Assembly: GCA_025451035.1 (NCBI GenBank) | Contig: JANWLE010000039.1 | Coordinates: 1-43,065, forward strand | Length of the DNA: 43,065 bases | Origin: Solirubrobacteraceae bacterium | GTDB taxonomy: Bacteria > Actinomycetota > Thermoleophilia > Solirubrobacterales > Solirubrobacteraceae | Direction: 5' to 3' | In this document: positions 35,911 through 43,065 of the stretch, piece by piece | Position numbering within the stretch: the stretch's first letter is position 1 | Layout of the letters: every line of letters begins with the position of its first letter | The notes under the pieces: model-generated | The model's input: the letters and a program-made list of their open reading frames with translations, nothing else | Told to the model about the DNA's origin: nothing | Databases searched by the model: none | Translations under genes and position numbers: made by a program

Positions 35911-38602
35911 GGCGCGCCCTGCCGCGCAGGCGAAGGCGAGCGATCTGCGCCCCGCGGCGCTCGCGCTCGGCGAACACCAGTGCCGAGGGCAGCAGCAGCA
36001 GCACGCCCAGCAAGGAAACGCTCAGGTCGATCAGTGTGACCAGGCCAAAGTCGCGCAGCATCGTGATGTTCGAGAGCACAAGCACGCCGAAGCCGGCGAT
36101 CGCCGTCACACCCGAGGCGGCGACGGCGGCGCCCGTACGGCGGTAGCTGCGCTCGAGCGCCTGTGCGAGATCGTGGCCCGCGCTGCGCTCCTGGCGATGA
36201 CGCTCGCACAGAAGCACGCTGAACTCGGTCGAGATCGCGGTCACGAGCGCCGCGAGCGTGACCGACATCGGGTTCAGCGGCACCCGTGTCAGGAACAGCA
36301 CGAGCGCGGACCAGCCGGTCGCGAAGACGACGGGCACGATCGGCACGAGCGCTCTGCGGCGGTCCCCACCGAAGGCGACCAGCAGCACCAGCGCGACGGC
36401 CGCGATCCCAGCCAGGCCCATCACCAGCCGGCGAGTGTTGGAGGCGACCGCGGCGGCTGATTGCGCGGCCAGCACAGGCAGTCCGACGAACTGAGCGCTG
36501 ATGCCCTTCGGCGGGTGCAGGTTCGCGCGCAGCCGTTCGATCAGCCGCTGCTGCTCCTGGAGGGACATCAGGCGGATCCCGAAGGCGAGCGTCGCGACCC
36601 GCCGGTCGGGGCTGATCACGTCCTGGGAGAAATAGGGTGGTATCAGCTTCAGCAGTTCGTTCACTTCGGCCTGGGTCGGCGTGGGCCCGCTGGCGGGACT
36701 GTGCTTGCCCGCGGCGCCCGCCGGCGTGCCCTGACTTACCTGGAACAGGTCGGGGAGCGAGAAGGCGGGGCAAAGCTGCGCCTGGCCGCAGCCATTGGAG
36801 TCCGAGTAGTGCAGTTGCGCGAGCACCGATCGCTCATAGGACGCCATCCATCTGATCACCGAGGCGTTGGTCAGGTCCGCGCCGCTGACCATCAGGTCGA
36901 TCTGGCCGCCGACGCCGGAGTCACGCTCGAGCGTTTTGAGGTTTTCCAGCGAGGAGGTGTTCTGCGGCACGAGCTTGGCGATGTCCGTCTGCACCGGCGT
37001 CTGGGTGCCGAGCCCCCAGCCGGCGAGCGCAAGTACAAACCCGACCAGCAGCACGCGGCCTGGGTTTCGCATGGCGGCGCGCAGCGCTGTTTGTGAGACG
37101 AGGCGGTTGAGCGGGTTCTCGAGCAAGAGCTCGCGTGCCCCGCGCCAGGCGGCGCCCAGGCGCGCGTCAAGGTTCAAAGCTACACGTGAGCCCGAGCGCC
37201 GCGAGCTCACGCCCGCTGGCCTGGTGGCGGTGAGCGCGAGCACTGCCGAGCCGATGCCAAAGGCGCATATGAGCGCGATCGCGATCCCCGCGACCAGCAG
37301 CAGCCCGAAGCCGCGCACCATCGGCACCGGGCTGAGCAGGAGCACCAGCAGCGCCGCGGCGCTCGCGATCCCGGCGGTGCCGATGACGCTCGCCGCGCTC
37401 CTTGCCGCCCGGCGTACCGCCGCGGCGGCCTGCAGGCCCCCCTCGTCCGCAGCCTCCTGCACCCGAGACTGGAATTGGATCGCGTAGTCGACGGCGAGGC
37501 CGACGAGGACTGGCAGCACCGCGACCGAGGCGACGGTCAGCGAAGCTCCCGAGAGCGACAGCGCACCGAAGCTGATCGCCGTCGCGCAGAGCGCGATCGC
37601 GAGCGGCAAAAGCCGCGGCAGCACTCTGAATATCAGCGCCAGCGTGAGTGCCATCACGATCAGCACGGCGATCGCCAGCAGCGTCAGCGAGTCGGTGATC
37701 GAGCTCGTCAGATCCGCCACGATCACGGGCTCGCCGGTCAGCAGATAGGACTCGCCGTGCGCGAGGTGCCACTGGGGCATCGCGATCGCCTCGCGGATGA
37801 GCCCGATCGTGCGCCGGCGCTGCTCTTCTGAGAGGCCGGCCTTCAGGCGCACCGAGACGAGCGCCGCTTCACGGTTGGGGAACAGGTAGGCGAACCGTTT
37901 CTTGGGGGTACCGGCGCGCTTGGTCCTGTCAAACACGAGCGCTTCGACGAAGTTCGGGTTCTGCAGGCTCGGCCGCGAGGTGATCCCGTAGCGCAGGGCG
38001 AGCACGGTGAGCCCTTCCGCGAACCGCTGCAGCGTCAGCTTGCTCGCCTCCTTGCCGAGCGCCGCGGCTTCAGCCGCGCTGCGGTGCTGGGCCAGAGCCG
38101 CGACCGAGACTGCGTGTTCGGCCTGCTTGGCTTGCCTGCGCGCCTGCGCTTCGCCGCTCGCGAGCTGGCTTGAGATCTCTTCGGCGGCCTCGTTGACGAA
38201 CGTACCGGGCCCGAAGACGACCTTCACCGTCCGCTCGCGCGCGAGCGCCGCGCAGGGACCCGAGCGCCCGCCCTCCTTGCCGAGCGCCGAGGCCGGAACG
38301 TTGCCGGACAAGCAGCCCTCCAACCCGAGCAGCCGGTCGATGTCGGAGCTCAGCACGAGCTTGCGCAGATCGCCCTTGACGAGCAGCTCGATCGGCTCTT
38401 CGCCGAAGCTCCGGTAGAAGGTCTGTGTGGCGCGGTAGGTCCCGCTCGTGCGAGCGACGAAGGTGTCGCTCGCCGCGCTCGGGTGAAGCCGCAGCGCCAG
38501 GGCGCCGCCGGCGAGCGCGAGCACCACGGCGCCCACCAGCAGGCTGCGGGGCCTGCGTGTCGCGAGGCTCGCAAGCGCGGCGAGCAGGCGGGTGGGGCTC
38601 AT
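35897..38602 (-). CDS. RND-type transporter, HAE3/MmpL-like lipid exporter
   Basis: A 901-residue RND-superfamily membrane protein. Helix 1 is at about 20-38, a large external loop follows (40-300), then helices 2-6 (about 303-460) with the family motif GLAVDYAIQF (368-377). The second half repeats the plan, with a helix near 515, a loop to about 715, and a last helix bundle to about 890. This is the HAE3 group, which includes hopanoid transporter HpnN and is close to the mycobacterial MmpL proteins; it likely moves hydrophobic molecules. It follows the Mla-type permease and ATPase genes by 81 bp. The substrate is unknown. Confidence 0.85.
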   Translation of the reverse strand: MSPTRLLAALASLATRRPRSLLVGAVVLALAGGALALRLHPSAASDTFVARTSGTYRATQTFYRSFGEEPIELLVKGDLRKLVLSSDIDRLLGLEGCLSGNVPASALGKEGGRSGPCAALARERTVKVVFGPGTFVNEAAEEISSQLASGEAQARRQAKQAEHAVSVAALAQHRSAAEAAALGKEASKLTLQRFAEGLTVLALRYGITSRPSLQNPNFVEALVFDRTKRAGTPKKRFAYLFPNREAALVSVRLKAGLSEEQRRRTIGLIREAIAMPQWHLAHGESYLLTGEPVIVADLTSSITDSLTLLAIAVLIVMALTLALIFRVLPRLLPLAIALCATAISFGALSLSGASLTVASVAVLPVLVGLAVDYAIQFQSRVQEAADEGGLQAAAAVRRAARSAASVIGTAGIASAAALLVLLLSPVPMVRGFGLLLVAGIAIALICAFGIGSAVLALTATRPAGVSSRRSGSRVALNLDARLGAAWRGARELLLENPLNRLVSQTALRAAMRNPGRVLLVGFVLALAGWGLGTQTPVQTDIAKLVPQNTSSLENLKTLERDSGVGGQIDLMVSGADLTNASVIRWMASYERSVLAQLHYSDSNGCGQAQLCPAFSLPDLFQVSQGTPAGAAGKHSPASGPTPTQAEVNELLKLIPPYFSQDVISPDRRVATLAFGIRLMSLQEQQRLIERLRANLHPPKGISAQFVGLPVLAAQSAAAVASNTRRLVMGLAGIAAVALVLLVAFGGDRRRALVPIVPVVFATGWSALVLFLTRVPLNPMSVTLAALVTAISTEFSVLLCERHRQERSAGHDLAQALERSYRRTGAAVAASGVTAIAGFGVLVLSNITMLRDFGLVTLIDLSVSLLGVLLLLPSALVFAERERRGAQIARLRLRGRARHEPA

Positions 38603-38683
38603 CGCGCCGGGGAGATCATGGTGGACGTCAAGTCACCGCGGGAGGCGACGTGAGCGCCGTTTGCTCGGGCCGCGCACCGGGCG

Positions 38684-39532
38684 CTAATCCATTCCCAGCG
38701 GCCCGTGCGATTCTCCCGAGAGGAACTGGCGCACGAAGGGGTTCTCCGACTCGAACAGCTCGGCTGAGGGGCCGGACTGGACGATCTGTCCGCGCCACAG
38801 TACAGAGATGTGCTCGGCGATTCGCCGGGCGCTCATGATGTCGTGGGTGATCACGACGTATGTGCCGCCGTTCTCGGCGTGGACTTCCTTGATCAGCTCG
38901 CACAACAGCGCGGTGCGGACCGGGTCGATGCCGGAGTCGGGCTCATCGAACAGGACGATCTCGGGGTCGAGCACGAGCGAGCGCGCGAAGCCGGCGCGCT
39001 TGCGCATCCCGCCGGAGAGCTGGTTGGGCATCTTCTGGTTGGCGTTGGCGAGACCGACCTCGCGCAGGCGGCGGTTCACGATGTCCGCGATCTCGTCCTC
39101 GCCCTTCTCGGTGTGCTGGCGCAGCGGGAAGGCGACGTTGTCGTACAGGTTCAGCGAGCCGAACAGCGCGCCGTCCTGGAACAGCACGCCGAACTTCTTG
39201 CGCAGCTCGAACAGCTCGTCGTCGGCCAGCGACGGGATCGAGTGACCGGCGACGACGACGTCGCCGCTATCGGGGTAAAGCAGCCCGACGATGTGCTTGA
39301 TGCAGACCGACTTGCCGGTGCCCGATGGGCCGATGATCATCGAGATCTTGCCCTTCGGCAGACCCATGTTCAGGCCACGCAGCACGCGGTTACGCCCGAA
39401 CGCCTTGTGCACGTCGATGAACTCGATCACGTCCTCGGCGCCGGTCGGTCGCCGCGCACCGGTGTGGTAGCGAAACTCGTCCCCCTCGGCGTGAGGCTGC
39501 TGGCCCTGCGGATCCTGCTCGCTCGCCGCCAT
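38684..39532 (-). CDS. MlaF/Mkl-type ABC ATPase
   Basis: A 282-residue ABC ATPase for MlaE/YrbE permeases. Walker A is GPSGTGKS (68-75), the signature LSGGMRKR (172-179) and Walker B IVLFDEP (192-198); the SGIDPVR block after Walker B and the F-x-D-G-A-L Q-loop region (FQDGALFGSL) are typical of the Mkl/MlaF group. ATG 39532 was chosen (the longer frame runs into the permease gene), and it starts two bases after the permease stop. In mycobacteria this ATPase (Mkl/MceG) energises Mce lipid importers. It shows no sign of decay. Confidence 0.92.
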   Translation of the reverse strand: MAASEQDPQGQQPHAEGDEFRYHTGARRPTGAEDVIEFIDVHKAFGRNRVLRGLNMGLPKGKISMIIGPSGTGKSVCIKHIVGLLYPDSGDVVVAGHSIPSLADDELFELRKKFGVLFQDGALFGSLNLYDNVAFPLRQHTEKGEDEIADIVNRRLREVGLANANQKMPNQLSGGMRKRAGFARSLVLDPEIVLFDEPDSGIDPVRTALLCELIKEVHAENGGTYVVITHDIMSARRIAEHISVLWRGQIVQSGPSAELFESENPFVRQFLSGESHGPLGMD

Positions 39533-39534
39533 GC

Positions 39535-40335
39535 TCACCCGCCGATGGGGGCGCGTGGGTTGCCGCCCCAGAAGACCTGGGTGCCGAGCATGCCGATCAA
39601 GGTCACCAACACGAGGTTGAGCACCATCGACTTCGCCGTCGCGGTCCCCACCCCCACCGGGCCACCCGAGGCGTTGTAGCCGTAATAGCAGCCGACGAGC
39701 ACGATCGCGGTCGCCATGAACATCCCCTTGATCAGGCTGAACAACAGATCGGGGGCGTTCTGGAACTGCCAGAAGATCAGCAGATAGCCGCCGGAGGAGA
39801 CGAACCCGAGCTGCTTCACGACCGCTATGTATGAGGCTAGGTAGGCGACGCCGATCGCCCCCAGGTACATGAACGGCAGCACGACCCAGGCGGCCAGCAG
39901 GCGCGTGGCGCACAGGAACGTCACCGAGTCCAGCCCCATCACCTCGAGCGCGTCGATCTCCTCCGAGATCCGCATCGCGCCGAGCTCAGCGACGATGCCG
40001 GTACCGACCTTCGCCGACATCATGTACCCGAACGCGTACGGGATCGCCTCGCGCAGGTTGCACCACGCCGCGAACACGCCGGCGTACGCGGTGGTGCCTG
40101 TCGCCTCGTTGAAATACCCCGCCTCGATGCCGCACGTGCCGAGACCGGTGATGAACACCAGTCCCCAGATGACGAGCGTCGAGCCGACGATCAGGATCCC
40201 AGCCTGGCGCAGCGTCTCACCAAAGAATTTCAGTACCCGCAGCCCGTAGACGTCGCCGGCGACGTTGGTGACGAAGCGACCGATCTCACCGGTCGCCGCG
40301 AACCATTCGCGCGGCAGCGCAAGCAGTTCGTTCAT
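39535..40335 (-). CDS. MlaE/YrbE-family permease (second of pair)
   Basis: A 266-residue ABC permease of the MlaE/YrbE family. It carries the usual AYGFGYMMSAKVGTG-like segment (here AFGYMMSAKVGTGIVAELGA at about 101-120) and MRISEEIDALEVMGLDSV, the hallmark coupling region. The sequence has about five membrane helices. It follows the other permease gene by 25 bp and precedes the ATPase gene by two. Mce operons have two such permeases with MCE-domain proteins after them; here the MCE genes are missing. It probably forms the membrane channel with the other permease and MlaF. Confidence 0.93.
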   Translation of the reverse strand: MNELLALPREWFAATGEIGRFVTNVAGDVYGLRVLKFFGETLRQAGILIVGSTLVIWGLVFITGLGTCGIEAGYFNEATGTTAYAGVFAAWCNLREAIPYAFGYMMSAKVGTGIVAELGAMRISEEIDALEVMGLDSVTFLCATRLLAAWVVLPFMYLGAIGVAYLASYIAVVKQLGFVSSGGYLLIFWQFQNAPDLLFSLIKGMFMATAIVLVGCYYGYNASGGPVGVGTATAKSMVLNLVLVTLIGMLGTQVFWGGNPRAPIGG

Positions 40336-40360
40336 TGCGCTCGCCTCAGGGCCGGAGTGC

Positions 40361-41188
40361 TCACTTGATCACCAGGATGTTGGGATGGGTGGCGAGCAGT
40401 GTCTGCGTGAAGACGTAATTGAACGCGCCGAACGCGAGGAACGAGATGACGACCGCCTGGTTGACCGCGCGGCCGACGCCCTCGGCGCCGCCCGAGGCGG
40501 TCATGCCCTTGTAGCAGCAGACGATCGCGATGATCGCGCCGAAACACATCGACTTCACCACCGACCCCCACAGGTCGACCGTGGTCGTGTTCGCGAAGAA
40601 CGTGTCCCAGAACGGCCCGAGCGGCTGGCCAAAGACAAGCGCGGCGAGGATCCCGCCGAAGATGCCGAACAAGAGCGCGAACAAATCGAACAGGCCGGTG
40701 ATCAGCATCAGCGAGAGAAAGCGCGGCACGACGAGGTTCTTGACCGGGTCAACGCCGAGCACCTGCAGCGCGTCGAGCTCCTCGCGGATCTTGCGCGCGC
40801 CCAGATCGGCGGTGATAGCCGTGCCGGCGATTCCGGCGACGACGAGCGAGGTGATGAGCGGCCCGATTTCCCTGACCGCGGCGAGCACGAAGAACCCGCC
40901 GAGGCGGTCCAGCGCGCCGAACAGCGTGAGGAAGTTGCCGGCCTGCAGTCCCGGCGCGCCGTAGCTGATCGCGATCGTCGTGACCAGCAGCGGGAACCAC
41001 ACCAGCCGCAGCACGAAGAGGAACTGGGAGACGAACTCGCCGCCATAGGGGTAGGGCGGGCGCAGCGCGGAGGTGATCGTCCGGCCGGTCAGGATCATCA
41101 TGTCGCCCACCTCCTCCATCAGATTCCTGGTGGGAAGCCAGACGCGATCAGCGACACTGCGAACCAAACTCACCCCCTCCTCGGGCAT
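40361..41188 (-). CDS. MlaE/YrbE-family permease (first of pair)
   Basis: A 275-residue permease of the same family as the next gene. It has VREIGPLITSLVVAGIAGTA, ITADLGARKIREELDALQVL and LGVDPVKNLVVPRFLS, all standard for the YrbEA type. Its N-terminal 40 residues are hydrophilic and amphipathic. It is the first gene of the minus-strand run; the 87-bp gap to the divergent lipoprotein gene should hold the promoter. It does not start with a signal peptide. The pair is presumed to form a heterodimeric permease for lipids, as in Mce transporters. Confidence 0.93.
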   Translation of the reverse strand: MPEEGVSLVRSVADRVWLPTRNLMEEVGDMMILTGRTITSALRPPYPYGGEFVSQFLFVLRLVWFPLLVTTIAISYGAPGLQAGNFLTLFGALDRLGGFFVLAAVREIGPLITSLVVAGIAGTAITADLGARKIREELDALQVLGVDPVKNLVVPRFLSLMLITGLFDLFALLFGIFGGILAALVFGQPLGPFWDTFFANTTTVDLWGSVVKSMCFGAIIAIVCCYKGMTASGGAEGVGRAVNQAVVISFLAFGAFNYVFTQTLLATHPNILVIK

Positions 41189-41275
41189 ACCTCGACCGCA
41201 AAGAAGCGCTTTGCAGCGGAACTCTACGCTATGCCATGACGGGATGCTTCATGCGCTGGTATCCTGCCGTGGCTG

Positions 41276-41911
41276 ATGAGGAGGAGTAGAAGTCGATGGT
41301 TCGCTCCGCTGCTGGCCGTTGCCGTGCTCGTCTCTGGCTGCGGCAGCGCCAGAGAGGACGCGCACGAACCCAACGAAACGTTCTCGGTGCAGGTGCTGCG
41401 AGCCAGCTTCCCGCAGAGCCAGGCGGTATCGCACTCGACGAAGCTCGAGCTGGAAGTGCGCAACACCTCCTCGCACACGATCCCTAACCTCGCGGTCACG
41501 ATCGGGTCGTTTATCTACCGCAGCGACTACCCGGGGCTCGCCGATCCGCGACGCCCGGTGTGGATAGTCGACCAGGGGCCAGGCGCGATCCCAAAGATCC
41601 CGGTGCGCACGGTGCCGTTCGACAGCCCTGGTAACGACGTCACGGCGAACGCCAGCACGTGGTCGACAGGGGCCGTCAGGTCTGGGCAGACGCGCACGTT
41701 CGTGTGGGATGTCACGCCGGTGAGGTCGGGGTCGCGCACCGTTACGTACACGTTCGCGGCCGGCTTGAACGGCAAGGCGCGCGCCGAGCTTCAGAGCGGC
41801 AGCCCGGCGAGTGGCAGCTTCACCGTGAACGTGTCGCCGGCGCCGCGCGTCTCGCACGTGAGCCCGCGCACCGGGGCACTTGTCCCGGGGCCTTTGCTGG
41901 TCGCCCCCTAA
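41276..41911 (+). CDS. Lipoprotein, uncharacterised
   Basis: A 211-residue lipoprotein with lipobox VSGC (Cys at about residue 22, followed by GSARED). The mature part looks like one immunoglobulin-like beta sandwich: LELEVRNTSSHTIPNLAVTI (about 57-76) is the pattern of DUF4352/FxLYD-like domains, which adopt such a fold, and GQTRTFVWDVTPVRSGSRTV follows. I cannot name its role. TATCCT lies ten bases before ATG 41276. It is divergent from the lipid-permease operon and 87 bp away, so it may belong with it functionally. A clear terminator follows. Confidence 0.78.
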   Translation: MRRSRSRWFAPLLAVAVLVSGCGSAREDAHEPNETFSVQVLRASFPQSQAVSHSTKLELEVRNTSSHTIPNLAVTIGSFIYRSDYPGLADPRRPVWIVDQGPGAIPKIPVRTVPFDSPGNDVTANASTWSTGAVRSGQTRTFVWDVTPVRSGSRTVTYTFAAGLNGKARAELQSGSPASGSFTVNVSPAPRVSHVSPRTGALVPGPLLVAP

Positions 41912-41931
41912 CGCCGCGCTCGAGCCGCGCA

Positions 41932-41961
41932 ACGGTGTTTGGCCGTCTGTCCAAACACCGT
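41932..41961 (+). terminator. Rho-independent terminator after the lipoprotein gene
   Basis: ACGGTGTTTGG (41932-41942) and CCAAACACCGT (41951-41961) form a perfect 11-bp stem with an eight-base loop. It is followed by a T-rich tract (GAGTTTGTTTTT). This is the only textbook intrinsic terminator in the window. Confidence 0.9.
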
Positions 41962-42009
41962 GAGTTTGTTTTTCGCCATCTGACCGCCACCCGAGGGCGC
42001 GTAGAGCAT

Positions 42010-42015
42010 TACGAT
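42010..42015 (+). promoter_or_regulatory. Putative -10 element (TACGAT) for glutamine synthetase
   Basis: TACGAT would give a transcription start near 42022 and a leader of about 46 bases. GAGGAGGA at 42048-42055 is a strong ribosome site, 13 bases before ATG 42069, which is longer than usual. Confidence 0.3.
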
Positions 42016-42068
42016 GCTGTTCGGCCCCACGCCAAAAAACGAACGCCGAGGAGGAATCGAGCGACCCC

Positions 42069-43065
42069 ATGCCAAGGACCCGTCAGCACAACGTCACAGC
42101 AGCACAGTGGAGCGCCAACGGAAGCGCGCTCGGCTCGGTCGACCTGACCCACCCGAGCAACCAGATATTCGGGTCCAACGTGTTCAGCGTGGCGGTGCAG
42201 CGCCAACGGCTGCCCAAGCACGTCTTCAAGGCGCTGCAGCGCACGCTTGCGCGCGGCGAGGCGCTGGACACCTCGCTCGCGGACGCCATTGCCCAGGCGA
42301 TGAAGGAATGGGCGATGGAGAAGGGCGCCACCCATTACACGCACTGGTTTCAGCCGCTGACCGGCTCGACCGCGGAGAAGCACGACTCCTTCTATGGTCC
42401 CGCCGGTGACGGCTCGGCGATCGCCGAGTTCTCCGGCAAGGAGCTGATCCAGGGCGAGCCGGACGCTTCGAGCTTCCCGACGGGAGGGATCCGCGCGACG
42501 TTCGAGGCCCGCGGCTACACAGCCTGGGACCCGACCTCGCCCGCGTTCATTCTCGAGAACCCGAATGGGGCGCTGTTGTGCATCCCGACGGCGTTCACCT
42601 CGTGGACGGGTGAGGCGCTCGACCACAAGATCCCGCTGCTGCGCTCGATGGACGCCCTCTCCGGCGCTGCCGTGCGCGCCCTGCGTCTGCTCGGCGAGGA
42701 GCAGGCGCACCGTGTGTTTACGACGATCGGCTGCGAGCAGGAGTACTTCCTGATCGACGAGCAGTACTACTTCGAGCGTCCGGACCTACTGACGACCGGC
42801 CGCACGCTGTTCGGCGCCAAGCCGCCGAAGGGCCATGAGCTGGACGACCACTATTTCGGCTCGATCCCGGAGCGCATCCTCGCCTGCATGCTCGAGACGG
42901 AGCTCGAGCTGGCGAGGCTCGGCGTGCCGGTGAAGACCCGCCACAACGAGGTGGCGCCCAACCAGTACGAGAGCGCCCCGATCTTCGAGAACTCGAACGG
43001 CGGCGCCGACCACCAGCAGCGGACCAGGCAGGTGATGTGGAACGTGGCCCGGCGCTACGGACTCG
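42069..43065 (+). CDS. glnN: Glutamine synthetase type III (GlnN), N-terminal part
   Basis: The gene runs off the right edge, leaving 332 codons. The sequence matches the large type III glutamine synthetases rather than type [21 protein letters not shown] near residues 87-106, then [30 protein letters not shown] (metal-binding Glu pair), and [19 protein letters not shown]. GlnN makes glutamine from glutamate, ammonia and ATP. Full-length members have about 700 residues. ATG 42069 is the only start near the strong GAGGAGGA site. The start is sure at the family level; the C-terminal part cannot be judged. Confidence 0.94.
   Translation, partial: MPRTRQHNVTAAQWSANGSALGSVDLTHPSNQIFGSNVFSVAVQRQRLPKHVFKALQRTLARGEALDTSLADAIAQAMKEWAMEKGATHYTHWFQPLTGSTAEKHDSFYGPAGDGSAIAEFSGKELIQGEPDASSFPTGGIRATFEARGYTAWDPTSPAFILENPNGALLCIPTAFTSWTGEALDHKIPLLRSMDALSGAAVRALRLLGEEQAHRVFTTIGCEQEYFLIDEQYYFERPDLLTTGRTLFGAKPPKGHELDDHYFGSIPERILACMLETELELARLGVPVKTRHNEVAPNQYESAPIFENSNGGADHQQRTRQVMWNVARRYGL

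Noticed and set aside
39533-39913. N-terminal extension of the MlaF-like frame into the permease gene
   Set aside because: The extra 127 residues are Arg/Gly-rich and overlap the coding sequence of the permease; ATG 39532 follows the permease stop by two bases.
1-43065. CRISPR arrays, tRNA or rRNA genes, insertion sequences, phage genes
   Set aside because: I saw no regularly spaced repeats, no cloverleaf sequences, no transposase or integrase motifs and no long terminal inverted repeats.

Overview
The window is about 43 kb of very GC-rich, densely packed bacterial DNA. The gene content points to an actinobacterium, most likely class Thermoleophilia (Solirubrobacterales-like). The evidence is a tilS-hpt-ftsH-folP-folB-folK run, an actinobacterial-type integration host factor, an Rv1264-type adenylate cyclase, YrbE/Mkl-type lipid permease genes, many secreted low-complexity proteins, GTG and TTG starts, and several apparently leaderless promoters (TANNNT followed 6-8 nt later by the start codon). 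No tRNA, rRNA, CRISPR array, insertion sequence or prophage was seen. The lineage is inferred from gene content and was not tested by a tree.

Layout. (1) 1-2.8 kb: an envelope module with a partial secreted protein, an ECF sigma factor and its membrane anti-sigma factor, a cupredoxin, and a lipoprotein with Y-x-[FWY]-x-x-D motifs. (2) 10.2-2.9 kb, minus strand: a long head-to-tail run of an SCP2-like protein, a MerR-adenylate cyclase fusion, tilS, hpt, ftsH, folP, folB and folK. The folE gene often found between ftsH and folP is absent. (3) 10.2-13.3 kb, mostly plus: a nucleoside phosphorylase, two uncharacterised proteins and a methyltransferase. (4) 13.3-18.5 kb: a sirtuin, a 3-hydroxyacyl-CoA dehydrogenase/enoyl-CoA hydratase fusion and an acyl-CoA dehydrogenase with a palindromic operator-like site, which together suggest fatty-acid or acyl-CoA oxidation; a secreted Fn3-like protein lies between them. 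(5) 18.6-25.3 kb: small uncharacterised proteins, an LppX-like lipoprotein, a secreted D-glucuronyl C5-epimerase-like protein, an ArsA/Get3-like ATPase with a small partner, an EVE-domain protein and a four-helix membrane protein. (6) 25.3-30.6 kb: a 59-residue membrane protein, a MoxR/VWA pair, and a TPP riboswitch controlling a three-gene thiamine-precursor ABC transporter. (7) 30.6-34.5 kb: an AlkA-type glycosylase, a small membrane protein, and a divergent pair made of a YghO/BcerS-like acyltransferase and a serine-palmitoyltransferase-like alpha-oxoamine synthase. (8) 34.8-41.2 kb: IHF, then a minus-strand run of two MlaE/YrbE permeases, an MlaF/Mkl ATPase, an HAE3-type RND transporter and a membrane-anchored thioredoxin-like protein. 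(9) 41.3 kb to the end: a lipoprotein, a strong terminator and the first part of a type III glutamine synthetase.

The best candidates for something undescribed are the SPT-like/BcerS-like pair, which could make a sphingolipid-like N-acyl amino-lipid in an actinobacterium, and the nearby MlaFEE-RND-thioredoxin gene set, which has no MCE substrate-binding protein in this window. Also notable are the MerR-headed pH-sensor-type cyclase, the bacterial C5-epimerase-like protein, and leaderless micro-ORFs placed directly before two genes. All functions are assigned by reading motifs and comparing with remembered families; no database search was possible.
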